Assembly: GCA_946800325.1 (NCBI GenBank)
Contig: OX326958.1
Coordinates: forward strand, 69,561,264-69,625,263
Length of the DNA stretch: 64,000 nucleotides
Reading direction: 5' to 3'
Source of the DNA: Luzula sylvatica
Lineage: Eukaryota > Streptophyta > Magnoliopsida > Poales > Juncaceae
In this document: positions 21,130 to 33,200 of the stretch, one piece after another
Layout of the letters: each line of letters starts with the position of its first letter
Position numbering within the stretch: the first letter of the stretch is position 1
Position numbers and translations under genes: made by a program
The notes under the pieces: model-generated
The model's input: only the letters and a program-made list of their open reading frames with translations
Databases searched by the model: none
What the model was told of the DNA's origin: nothing

Positions 21130-23690
21130 TTAGTTTGTGGTTTGCTTCAAAAAAACGAAAATTAGTTTGTGGTCTTCTTCAAAAAAATAAAATTAGGTCG
21201 TGGTTTTCTTGAAAAAAAGAAAATTAGTTTGTGGTTTCCTTAATAAAAAGAAAATTAGTTTGTGGTTTTCTTCAAAAAAAACGAAAATTAGTTTGTGGTC
21301 TTCTTCAAAAAAATAAAATTAGTTTGTGGTTTTCTTGAAAAAAAGAAAATTAGTTTGTGGTTTCCTTAATAAAAAGAAAATTAGTTTGTGGTTTTCTTAA
21401 AAAAAAAGAAAATTAATTTGTGGTTTTCTTCAAAAAAAGAAAAATTAGTTTGTGGTTTTCTTCAAAAAAAGAAAATTAGTTTGTGGTTTTCTTCAAAAAA
21501 AGAAAATTAGTTTGTGATTTTCTTCAAAAAAAGAAAATTAGTTTGTGGTTTTCTTCAAAAATAGAAAATTAGTTTGTGGTTTTCTTCAAAAAAAGAAAAT
21601 TTGTTTGTGGTTTTCTTCAAAAAAAGAAAATTAGTTTGTGGTTTTCTTCATAAAAAGAAAAATTAGTTTGTGGTTTTCTTCAAAAAAAGAAAATTAGTTT
21701 GTGGTTTTCTTCAAAAAAAAATTAGTTTGTGGTTTTCCTCAAAAAAAGAAAATTAGTTTGTGGCTTTCTACAAAAAAAGAAAATTAGTTCGTGGTTTTCT
21801 TCAAAAAAAACGGTTAGTTTCTATTTTTCTTCTTAAAAAGAAAAATTAGTTTGTGGGTTTCTTAAAAAAAGAAATTTTTTTTTCTGGTTTATTTCAAAAA
21901 AACAAAATTAGTTTGTGGTTTTCTTCAAAAAAAGAAAATTAGATTGTGGTTTTCTTAAAAAAAGAAAATTAGTTTGTGGTTTTCTTAAAAAAAAGAAAAT
22001 TAGTTTGTGGTTTTCTTCAACAAAAGAAAATTAGTTTGAGGCTTTCTTCAAAAAAAGCAAATTAGTTTGTTGTTTTCTTCAAAAAAAGAAAATTAGTTTG
22101 TGATTTCCTTCATAAAAAGAAAAATTAGTTTGTGGTTTTCTTCAAAAAAAGAAAATTAGTTTGTGGTTTCCTTCGAAAAAAGAAAATTAGTTTGTGGTTT
22201 CTTCAAAAATAGAAAATTAGTTTGTGGTTTACTTCAAAAAAAGAAATTTAGTTTGTGGTTTTATTCAAAAAAAGAAAATTAGTTTGTGGTTTTCTCCTAA
22301 AAAAAGAAAATTAGTTTGTGGTTTGCTTAAAAAAAAAAAAAATTAGTTTGTGGTTTTCTTCAAAAAAAGAAAATTAGTTTGTGGTTTACTTCAAAAGAAG
22401 AAAAATTAGTTTGTGGTTTTATTCAAAAAAATAAAAATTAGTTTGTGGTTTTCTTCAAAAAAAGAAAAATTAGTTTGCGGTTTTCTTCAAAAAAAGAAAA
22501 TTAGTTTGTGGTTTTCTTCAAAAAATGAAAACTAGTTTGTGGTTTTCTTCAAAAAAAGAAAAATTAGTTTGTGGTTTTCTTCAAAAAAAAAAAAAAATTA
22601 GTTTGTGGTTTTCTTCAAAAAAGTAAAATTAGTTTCTGGTTTATTTCAAAAAAAGAAAATTAGTTTGTGGTTTTCTTCAAAAAAAGAAAATTAGTTTGTT
22701 GTTTTCTTCAAAAAAAAGAAAAATTAGTTTGTGTTTTTCTTCAAAAAAAGAAAATTTAGTTTGTGGTTTTCTTCAAAAAAAGAAAATTAGTTTGAGGCTT
22801 TCTTCAAAAAAAGCAAATTAGTTTGTTGTTTTCTTCAAAAAAAGAAAATTAGTTTGTGATTTCCTTCATAAAAAGAAAAATTAGTTTGTGGTTTTCTTCA
22901 AAAAAAGAAAATTAGTTTGTGGTTTGCTTCAAAAAAACGAAAATTAGTTTGTGGTCTTCTTCAAAAAAATAAAATTAGGTCGTGGTTTTCTTGAAAAAAA
23001 GAAAATTAGTTTGTGGTTTCCTTAATAAAAAGAAAATTAGTTTGTGGTTTTCTTCAAAAAAAACGAAAATTAGTTTGTGGTCTTCTTCAAAAAAATAAAA
23101 TTAGTTTGTGGTTTTCTTGAAAAAAAGAAAATTAGTTTGTGGTTTCCTTAATAAAAAGAAAATTAGTTTGTGGTTTTCTTAAAAAAAAAGAAAATTAATT
23201 TGTGGTTTTCTTCAAAAAAAGAAAAATTAGTTTGTGGTTTTCTTCAAAAAAAGAAAATTAGTTTGTGGTTTTCTTCAAAAAAAGAAAATTAGTTTGTGAT
23301 TTTCTTCAAAAAAAGAAAATTAGTTTGTGGTTTTCTTCAAAAATAGAAAATTAGTTTGTGGTTTTCTTCAAAAAAAGAAAATTTGTTTGTGGTTTTCTTC
23401 AAAAAAAGAAAATTAGTTTGTGGTTTTCTTCATAAAAAGAAAAATTAGTTTGTGGTTTTCTTCAAAAAAAGAAAATTAGTTTGTGGTTTTCTTCAAAAAA
23501 AAATTAGTTTGTGGTTTTCCTCAAAAAAAGAAAATTAGTTTGTGGCTTTCTACAAAAAAAGAAAATTAGTTCGTGGTTTTCTTCAAAAAAAACGGTTAGT
23601 TTCTATTTTTCTTCTTAAAAAGAAAAATTAGTTTGTGGGTTTCTTAAAAAAAGAAATTTTTTTTTCTGGTTTATTTCAAAAAAACAAAAT
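21130..23690 (+). repeat. Satellite higher-order duplication, offset about 1.78 kb
   Basis: Positions about 21,130-21,900 recur at about 22,912-23,690. Shared landmarks are the AAACGAAAATTAG variant followed by GTGGTCTTCTTC, and the ACGGTTAGTTTC variant at 21,811 and 23,593 (offset 1,782). Confidence 0.75.
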
Positions 23691-26500
23691 TAGTTTGTGG
23701 TTTTCTTCAAAAAAAGAAACTTAGTTTGTGGTTTTCTTCAAAAAAAAAAAATTAGTTTGTTGATTTCTTCAAAACAAAAAAATTAGTTTGTGGTTTTCTT
23801 CAAAAAAAGAAAATTAGTTTGTGGTTTTCTTCAAAAAATGAAAAATTAGTTTGTGGTTTTCTTCAAAAAAATAAAAATAAGTTTGTGATTTTCTTCAAAA
23901 AAAGAAAAATTAGTTTGTGGTTTTCTTCAAAAAAAAAAAAATAGTTTGTGGTTTTCTTCAAAAAAAGAAAATTAGTTTGAGGTTTTCTTCAAAAAAAGAA
24001 AAATTAATTTGTGGTTTTCTTCAAAAAAATAAAAATTAGTTTGTGGTTTTCTTCAAAAAAATAAAAATTAGTTTGTGGTTTTCTTCAAAAAAAGAAAATT
24101 AGTTTGTGGTTTTCTTCAAAAAATGAAAACTAGTTAGTGGTTTTCTTCAAAAAAAAAAAATTAGTTTGTGGTTTTCTTCAAAAAAATAAAAATTAGTTTG
24201 TGGTTTTCTTCAAAAAAAGAAAATTAGATTGTGGTTTTCTTAAAAAAAGAAAATTAGTTTGTGGTTTTCTTAAAAAAAAGAAAATTAGTTTGTGGTTTTC
24301 TTCAACAAAAGAAAATTAGTTTGAGGCTTTCTTCAAAAAAAGCAAATTAGTTTGTTGTTTTCTTCAAAAAAAGAAAATTAGTTTGTGATTTCCTTCATAA
24401 AAAGAAAAATTAGTTTGTGGTTTTCTTCAAAAAAAGAAAATTAGTTTGTGGTTTCCTTCGAAAAAAGAAAATTAGTTTGTGGTTTCTTCAAAAATAGAAA
24501 ATTAGTTTGTGGTTTACTTCAAAAAAAGAAATTTAGTTTGTGGTTTTATTCAAAAAAAGAAAATTAGTTTGTGGTTTTCTCCTAAAAAAAGAAAATTAGT
24601 TTGTGGTTTTCTTAAAAAAAAAAAAAATTAGTTTGTGGTTTTCTTCAAAAAAAGAAAATTAGTTTGTGGTTTACTTCAAAAGAAGAAAAATTAGTTTGTG
24701 GTTTTATTCAAAAAAATAAAAATTAGTTTGTGGTTTTCTTCAAAAAAAGAAAAATTAGTTTGCGGTTTTCTTCAAAAAAAGAAAATTAGTTTGTGGTTTT
24801 CTTCAAAAAATGAAAACTAGTTTGTGGTTTTCTTCAAAAAAAGAAAAATTAGTTTGTGGTTTTCTTCAAAAAAAAAAAAAAATTAGTTTGTGGTTTTCTT
24901 CAAAAAAGTAAAATTAGTTTCTGGTTTATTTCAAAAAAAGAAAATTAGTTTGTGGTTTTCTTCAAAAAAAGAAAATTAGTTTGTTGTTTTCTTCAAAAAA
25001 AAGAAAAATTAGTTTGTGTTTTTCTTCAAAAAAATAAAATTTAGTTTGTGGTTTTCTTCAAAAAAAGAAAATTAGTTTGAGGCTTTCTTCAAAAAAAGCA
25101 AATTAGTTTGTTGTTTTCTTCAAAAAAAGAAAATTAGTTTGTGATTTCCTTCATAAAAAGAAAAATTAGTTTGTGGTTTTCTTCAAAAAAAGAAAATTAG
25201 TTTGTGGTTTTCTTCGAAAAAAGAAAAATTAGTTTGTGGTTTTCTTCAAAAATATAAAATTAGTTTGTGATTTTCTTCAAAAAAAGAAAATTAGTCTGTG
25301 GTTTTCTTCAAAAAAAAGAAAATTAGTTTGTGGTTTTCTTAAAAAAATGAAAAATTAGTTTGTGGTTTTCTTCAAAAAAAGAAAAATTAGTTTGTCGTTT
25401 TCTTCAAAAAAAGAAAAATTAGTTTGTGGTTTTCTTCAAAAAAAGAAAAATTAGTTTGTGGTTTTCTTCAAAAGAAGAAAATTAGATTGTGGTTTTCTTT
25501 AAAAAATGAAAACTAGTTTGTGGATTTCTTAAAAAAAAGATAAATTAGTTTGTGGTTTTCTTCAAAAAAAGAAAATTAGTTCGTGGTTTTCTTCAAAAAA
25601 AAAAGTTAGTTTGTATTTTTGTTCTTAAAAAGAAAAATTAGTTTGTGGTTTTCTTAAAAAAAGAAAAATTAGTTTCTGGTTTATTTCAAAAAAAGAAAAT
25701 TAGTTTGTGGTTTTCTTCAGAAAAAGAAAATGAGTTTGTGGTTTTCTTAAAAAAAAAGGAAATTATTTTGTGGATTTCTTCAAAAAAAGAAAATTAGTTT
25801 GTGGCTTTCATCAAAAAAGAAAACTAGTTTGTGGTTTTCTTCAAAAAAAGATAAATTACTTTGTGGTTTTCTTCAGAAAAAGAAAAATTAGTTTGTGGTT
25901 TTCTAAAAAAAATTCAAAATTAGTTTGTGGTTTTCTTCAAAAAAAGAAAAATTAGTTTGTGGTTTTCTTCAAAAAAAGAAAACTAGTTTGTGGTGTTCTT
26001 CAAAAAAAGAAACTTAGTTTGTGGTTTTCTTCAAAAAAAAAAAATTAGTTTGTTGATTTCTTCAAAACAAAAAAATTAGTTTGTGGTTTTCTTCAAAAAA
26101 AGAAAATTAGTTTGTGGTTTTCTTCAAAAAATGAAAAATTAGTTTGTGGTTTTCTTCAAAAAAATAAAAATAAGTTTGTGATTTTCTTCAAAAAAAGAAA
26201 AATTAGTTTGTGGTTTTCTTCAAAAAAAAAAAAATAGTTTGTGGTTTTCTTCAAAAAAAGAAAATTAGTTTGAGGTTTTCTTCAAAAAAAGAAAAATTAA
26301 TTTGTGGTTTTCTTCAAAAAAATAAAAATTAGTTTGTGGTTTTCTTCAAAAAAATAAAAATTAGTTTGTGGTTTTCTTCAAAAAAGGAAAATTAGTTTGT
26401 GGTTTTCTTCAAAAAATGAAAACTAGTTAGTGGTTTTCTTCAAAAAAAAAAAATTAGTTTGTGGTTTTCTTCAAAAAAATAAAAATTAGTTTGTGGTTTT
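21930..26500 (+). repeat. Satellite higher-order duplication, offset about 2.29 kb
   Basis: Positions about 21,930-22,900 recur at about 24,215-25,190. The variant TTAGATTGTGG is at 21,938 and about 24,223. The block with GAAACTTAG then TTTGTTGATTTCTTC near 23,717 recurs near 26,010. The copies interleave with the 1.78-kb duplication, so exchanges are nested. Confidence 0.7.
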
Positions 26501-29500
26501 CTTCAAAAAAAGAAAAATTAGTTTGTGGTTTTCTTCAAAAAAAGAAAATTAGTTTGTGGTTTTCTTCAAAAAAAAGAAAAATTAGTTTGTGGTTTTCTTC
26601 AAAAAATGAAAATTAGTTTGTGGTTTTCTTCAAAAAATGAAAACTAGTTTGTGGTTTTCTTCAAAAAAAGAAAAATCAGTTTGTGGTTTTCTTCAAAAAA
26701 AAGAAAAATTAGTTTGTGGTTTTCTTCAAAAAAGTAAAATTAGTTTCTGGTTTATTTCAAAAAAAGATAATTAGTTTGTGGTTTTCTTCAAAAAAAGAAA
26801 ATTAGTTTGTTGTTTTCTTCAAAAAAAGAAAAATTAGTTTGTGTTTTTCTTCAAAAAAAGAAAATTAGTTTGTGGCTTTCTTCAAAAAAAGAAAATTAGT
26901 TCGTGGTTTTCTTCAAAAAAAAAACAGTTAGTTTCTATTTTTCTTCTTAAAAAGAAAAATTAGTTTGTGGGTTTCTTAAAAAAAGAAAAATTAGTTTCTT
27001 GTTTATTTCAAAAAAACAAAATTAGTTTGTGGTTTTCTTCAAAAAAAGAAAATTAGATTGTGGTTTTCTTAAAAAAAGAAAATTAGTTTGTGGTTTTCTT
27101 AAAAAAAAGAAAATTAGTTTGTGGTTTTCTTCAACAAAAGAAAATTAGTTTGAGGCTTTCTTCAAAAAAAGCAAATTAGTTTGTTGTTTTCTTCAAAAAA
27201 AGAAAATTAGTTTGTGATTTCCTTCATAAAAAGAAAAATTAGTTTGTGGTTTTCTTCAAAAAAAGAAAATTAGTTTGTGGTTTCCTTCGAAAAAAGAAAA
27301 TTAGTTTGTGGTTTTCTTCAAAAATATAAAATTAGTTTATGATTTTCTTCAAAAAAAGAAAATTAGTCTGTGGTTTTCTTAAAAAAAAAGAAAATTAGTT
27401 TGTGATTTTCTTCAAAAAATGAAAAATTAGTTTGTGGTTTTCTTCAAAAAAAGAAAAATTAGTTTGTCGTTTTCTTCAAAAAAAGAAAAATTAGTTTGTG
27501 GTTTTCTTCAAAAAAAAAAAATTAGTTTGTGGATTTCTTCAAAAAAAGAAAATTAGATTGTGGTTTTCTTTAAAAAATGAAAACTAGTTTGTGGTTTTCT
27601 TCAAAAAAAGATAAATTAGTTTGTGGTTTTCTTCAAAAAAAGAAAATTAGTTCGTGGTTTTCTTCAAAAAAAGAAAAATTAGTTTGAGGTTTTCTTCAAA
27701 AAAAGAAAATTAGTTTGTGGTTTTCTTCAAAAAAAAAAATTAGTTTGTTGTTTTCTTCAAAAATAGAAAAAATTAGTTCGTTGTTTTCTTCACAAAAAGA
27801 CAAATTAGTTTGTGGTTTTCATCAAAAAAAGAAAATTAGTTTGTGGTTTTCTTCAAAAAAAGAAAATTAGTTTGTGTTTTTTTTCAAAAAAAGAAAATTA
27901 GTTTGTGCTTTTCTTCAAAAAAAGAAAATTAGTTTGTGGTTTTCTTCAAAAAAAGATAATTAGTTTATGATTTTCTTAAAAAGGAAAAGAAAATTAGTTT
28001 GAGGTTTTCATCAAAAAAAAATTAATTAGTTGGTGTTTTCCTTAATAAAAAGAAAATTAGTTTGTGGTCATCTTCAAAAAAAGAAAATTAGTTTGTGGTT
28101 TTCTTCAAAAAAAGAAAATTAGTTTGTGGTTTTCTTCAAAAAAAGAAAAATTAGTTTGTGGTTTTCTTCAAAAAAAGAAAAATTAGTTTGTGGTTTTCTT
28201 CAAAAAAAGAAAAATTAGTTTGTGGTTTTCTTCAAAAAAAGAAAATTAGTTTGTGGTTTTCTTCAAAAAATGAAAACTAGTTTGTGGTTTTCTTCAAAAA
28301 AAGAAAAATTAGTTTGTGGTTTTCTTCAAAAAAAAGAAAAATTAGTTTGTGGTTTTCTTCAAAAAAGTAAAATTAGTTTCTGGTTTATTTCAAAAAAAGA
28401 AAATTAGTTTGTGGTTTTCTTCAAAAAAAGAAAATTAGTTTGTGTTTTTCTTCAAAAAAAGAAATTTAGTTTGTGTTTTTCTTCAAAAAAAGAAAATTAG
28501 TTTGTGGTTTTGTTCAAAAAAAGAAAATTAGTTTGTGGTTTTCTTCAAAAATAGAAAAAATTAGTTCGTTGTTTTCTTCATAAAAAGACAAATTAGTTTG
28601 TGGTTTTCTTCAAAAAAAGAAAATTAGTTTGTGGTTTTCTTCAAAAAAAGAAAATTAGTTTGTGTTTTTCTTAACAAAAAGTAAATTAGGTTGTGGTCAT
28701 CTTAAAAAAAAGAAAATTAGTTTGTGGTTTTCTTCAAAAAAAGAAAAAATTAGTTTGTTGTTTTCATCAAAAAAAGAAAAATTAGTTTGTGGTTTTCTTA
28801 AAAAAAAAGAAAATTAGTTTGTGGTTTTCTTCAAAAAAAGAAAAATTAGTTTGTGGTTTTCTTCAAAAAAAAGAAAATTAGTTTGTGGTTTTCTTCAAAA
28901 AAAGAAAATTAGTTTGAGGCTTTCTCCAAAAAAAGAAAATTAGTTTGTGGTTTTCTTCAAAAAAAGAAAATTAGTTTGTGGTTTTCTTCAAAAAAAGAAA
29001 AATTAGTTTGTGGTTTTCTTCAAAAATAGAAAATTAGTTTGTGATTTTCTTCAAAAAACGAAAATTAGTTTGTGGTTTTCTTCAAAAAAAGTAATATTAG
29101 TTTCTGGTTTATTTAAAAAAAAACGAAAATTAGTTTGTGGTTTTCTTCAAAAAAAGAAAATTAGTTTGTGGTTTTCTTCAAAAAAAGAAAAATTAGTTTG
29201 TGTTTTTTTTCAAAAAAAGAAAATTAGTTTGTGCTTTTCTTCAAAAGAAGAAAATTAGTTTGTGGTTTTCTGCAAAAAAAGATAATTAGTTTATGATTTT
29301 CTTAAAAAAGAAAAGAAAATTAGTTTGAGGTTTTCATAAAAAAAAAATTAATTAGTTGGTGTTTTCCTTAATAAAAAGAAAATTAGTTTGTGGTCATCTT
29401 CAAAAAAAGAAAATTAGTTTGTGGTTTTCTTCAAAAAAAGAAAATTAGTTTGTGGTTTTCTTCAAAAAAAGAAAAATTAGTTTGTGGTTTTCTTCAAAAA

Positions 29501-30230
29501 AAGAAAAATTAGTTTGTGGTTTTCTTCAAAAAAAGAAAAATTAGTTTGTGGTTTTCTTCAAAAAAAGAAAATTAGTTTGTGGTTTTCTTCAAAAAATGAA
29601 AACTAGTTTGTGGTTTTCTTCAAAAAAAGAAAAATTAGTTTGTGGTTTTCTTCAAAAAAAAGAAAAATTAGTTTGTGGTTTTCTTCAAAAAAGTAAAATT
29701 AGTTTCTGGTTTATTTCAAAAAAAGAAAATTAGTTTGTGGTTTTCTTCAAAAAAAGAAAATTAGTTTGTGTTTTTCTTCAAAAAAAGAAATTTAGTTTGT
29801 GGTCATCTTCAAAAAAAGAAAATTAGTTTGTGGTTTTCTTCAACAAAAGAAAATTAGTTTGAGGCTTTCTTCAAAAAAAGCAAATTAGTTTGTTGTTTTC
29901 TTCAAAAAAAGAAAATTAGTTTGTGATTTCCTTCATAAAAAGAAAAATTAGTTTGTGGTTTTCTTCAAAAAAAGAAAATTAGTTTGTGGTTTCCTTCGAA
30001 AAACGAAAATTAGTTTGTGGTTTTCTTCAAAAATATAAAATTAGTTTGTGATTTTCTTCAAAATAAGAAAATTAGTCTGTGGTTTTCTTCAAAAAAAAGA
30101 AAATTAGTTTGTGATTTTCTCCAAAAAATGAAAAATTAGTTTGTGGTTTTCTTCAAAAAAAGAAAAATTAGTTTGTCGTTTTCTTCAAAAAAAGAAAAAT
30201 TAGTTTGTTGTTTTCTTCAAAAAAACAAAA

Positions 30231-33200
30231 TTAGTTTGTGGATTTCTTCAAAAAAAGAAAATTAGATTGTGGTTTTCTTAAAAAAATGAAAACTAGTTTG
30301 TGGTTTTCTTCAATAAAAGATAAATTAGTTTGTGGTTTTCTTCAAAAAAAGAAAATTAGTTCGTGGTTTTCTTCAAAAAAAGAAAATTAGTTTGAGGTTT
30401 TCTTCAAAAAAAGAAAAATTAGTTTGTGGTTTTCTTCAAAAAAAGAAAATTAGTTTGTGGTTTTCTTCAAAAATAGAAAAAATTAGTTTGTTGTTTTCTT
30501 CACAAAAAGACAAATTAGTTTGTGGTTTTCTTCAAAAAAAGAAAATTAGTTTGTGGTTTTCTTCAAAAAAAGAAAATTAGTTTGTGTTTTTCTTAACAAA
30601 AAGTAAATTAGTTTGTGGTTTTCTTAAAAAAAAGAAAATTAGTTTGTGGTTTTCTTCAAAAAAAGAAAGAATTAGTTTGTTGTTTTCATCAAAAAAAGAA
30701 AAATTAGTTTGTGGTTTTCTTAAAAAAAAAGAAAATCAGTTTGTAGTTTTCTTCAAAAAAAGAAAAATTAGTTTGTGGTTTTCTTCAAAAAAAGAAAATT
30801 AGTTTGAGGCTTTCTCCAAAAAAAGAAAATTAGTTTGTGGTTTTCTTAAAAAAAAGGAAATTAGTTTGTGGTTTTCTTCAAAAAAAGAAAAATTAGTTTG
30901 TGGTTTTCTTCAAAAAAAGAAAATTAGTTTGCGATTTTCTTCAAAAAAAGAAAATTAGTTTGTGGTTTTCTTCAAAAAAAGTAAAATTAGTTTCTGGTTT
31001 ATTTCAAAAAAAACCAAAATTAGTTTGTGGTTTTCTTCAAAAAAAGAAATTAGTTTGTGGTTTTCTTCAAAAAAAGAAAAATTAGTTTGTGTTTTTTTTC
31101 AAAAAAAGAAAATTAGTTTGTGCTTTTCTTCAAAAAAAGAAAATTAGTTTGTGGATTTCTTCAAAAAAATATAATTAGTTTATGATTTTCTTAAAAAAGA
31201 AAAGAAAATTAGTTTGAGGTTTTCATCAAAAAAAAATTAATTAGTAGGTGTTTTCCTTAATAAAAAGAAAATTAGTTTGTGGTCATCTTCAAAAAAAGAA
31301 AATTAGTTTCTGGTTTTCTTCAAAAAAAGAAAATTAGTTTGTGGTTTTCTTCTAAAAAAGAAAAATTAGTTTGTGGTTTTCTTCAAAAAAAGAAAAATTA
31401 GTTTCTGGTTTACTTCAAAAAAAGAAAAATTAGTTTGTGGTTTTCTTCAAAAAAAGAAAATTAGGTTGTGGTTTTCTTGAAAAAATGAAAACTAGTTTGT
31501 GGTTTTCTTCAAAAAAGTAAAATTAGTTTGTGGTTTTCTTCAAAAAAGTAAAATTAGTTTTTGGTTTATTTTAAAAAAAGAAAATTAGTTTGTGGTTTTC
31601 TTCAAAAAAAGAAAATTAGTTTGTTATTTTCTTCAAAAAAAGAAAAATTAGTTTGTGTTTTTCTTCAAAAAAAGAAATTTAGTTTGTGGTCATCTTCAAA
31701 AAAAGAAAATTAGTTTGTGGTTTTCTTCAAAAAAAAAAAATTAGTGTGAGGCTTTCTTCAAAAAAAGCAAATTAGTGTGTTGTTTTCTTCAAAAAAAGAA
31801 AATTAGTTTGTGATTTCCTTGATAAAAAGAAAAATTAGTTTGTGGTTTTCTTCAAAAAAAGAAAATTAGTTTGTGGTTTTCTTCTAAAAAAGAAAATTAG
31901 TTTGTGGTTTTCTTCAAAAATATAAAATTAGTTTGTGATTTTCTTCAAAAAAGGAAAATTAGTCTGTGGTGTTCTTCAAAAAAAAGAAAATTTGTTTTTG
32001 GTTTTCTTCAAAAAAAGAAAATTAGTTTGTGGTCATCTTCAAAAAAAAAATTAGTTTGTGGTTTTCTTCAAAAAAAGAAAATTAGTTTGTGATTTTCTTC
32101 AAAAAAAGACAAATTTGTTTTTGGTTTTCTTCAAAAAAAGAAAATTAGTTTGTGGTTTCTTCAAAAATAGAAAATTAGTTTGTGGTTTTCTTCAAAAAAA
32201 GAAATTTAGTTTGTGGTTTTCTTCAAAAAAAGAAAATTAGTTTGTGGTTTTCTTCTAAAAATAGAAAATTAGTTTGTGGTTTTCTTCAAAAAAAGAAAAA
32301 TTAGTTTGTGGTTTTCTTCAAAAAAAAAAAAAATTAGTTTGTGGTTTTCTTCAAAAAAAAAAAATTAGTTTGTGGTTTTCTTCAAAAAAAGAAAAATTAG
32401 TCTGTGGTTTTCTTCAAAAAAATAAAAATTAGTTTGTGGTTTTCTTCAAAAAAAGAAAAATTAGTTTGTGGTTTTCTTCAAAAAAAGAAAATTAATTTAT
32501 GGTTTTCTTCAAAAAATGAAAACTAGTTTGTGGTTTTCTTCAAAAAAAGAAAAATTAGTTTGTGGTATTCTTCAAAAAAATGAAAAATTAGTTTGTGGTT
32601 TTCTTCAAAAAAGTAAAATTAGTTTCTGGTTTATTTCAAAAAAAGAAAATTAGTTTGTGGTTTTCTTCAAAAAATGAAAATTAGTTTGTTGTTTTCTTCA
32701 AAAAAAGAAAAATTAGTTTGTGTTTTTTTTCAAAAAAAGAAAATTAGTTTGTGCTTTTCTTCAAAAAAAGAAAATTAGTTTGTGGATTTCTTCAAAAAAA
32801 GATAATTAGTTTATGATTTTCTTAAAAAAGAAAAGAAAATTAGTTTGAGGTTTTCATCAAAAAAAAATTAATTAGTAGGTGTTTTCCTTAATAAAAAGAA
32901 AATTAGTTTGTGGTCATCTTCAAAAAAAGAAAATTAGTTTGTGGTTTTCTTCAAAAAAAGAAAATTAGTTTGTGGTTTTCTTCTAAAAAAGAAAAATTAG
33001 TTTGTGGTTTTCTTCAAAAAAAGAAAAATTAGTTTCTGGTTTTCTTCAAAAAAAGAAAAATTAGTTTGTGGTTTTCTTCAAAAAAAGAAAATTAGTTTGT
33101 GGTTTTCTTGAAAAAATGAAAACTAGTTTGTGGTTTTCTTCAAAAAAAGAAAAATTAGTTTGTGGTTTTCTTCAAAAAAAAGAAAAATTAGTTTGTGGTT

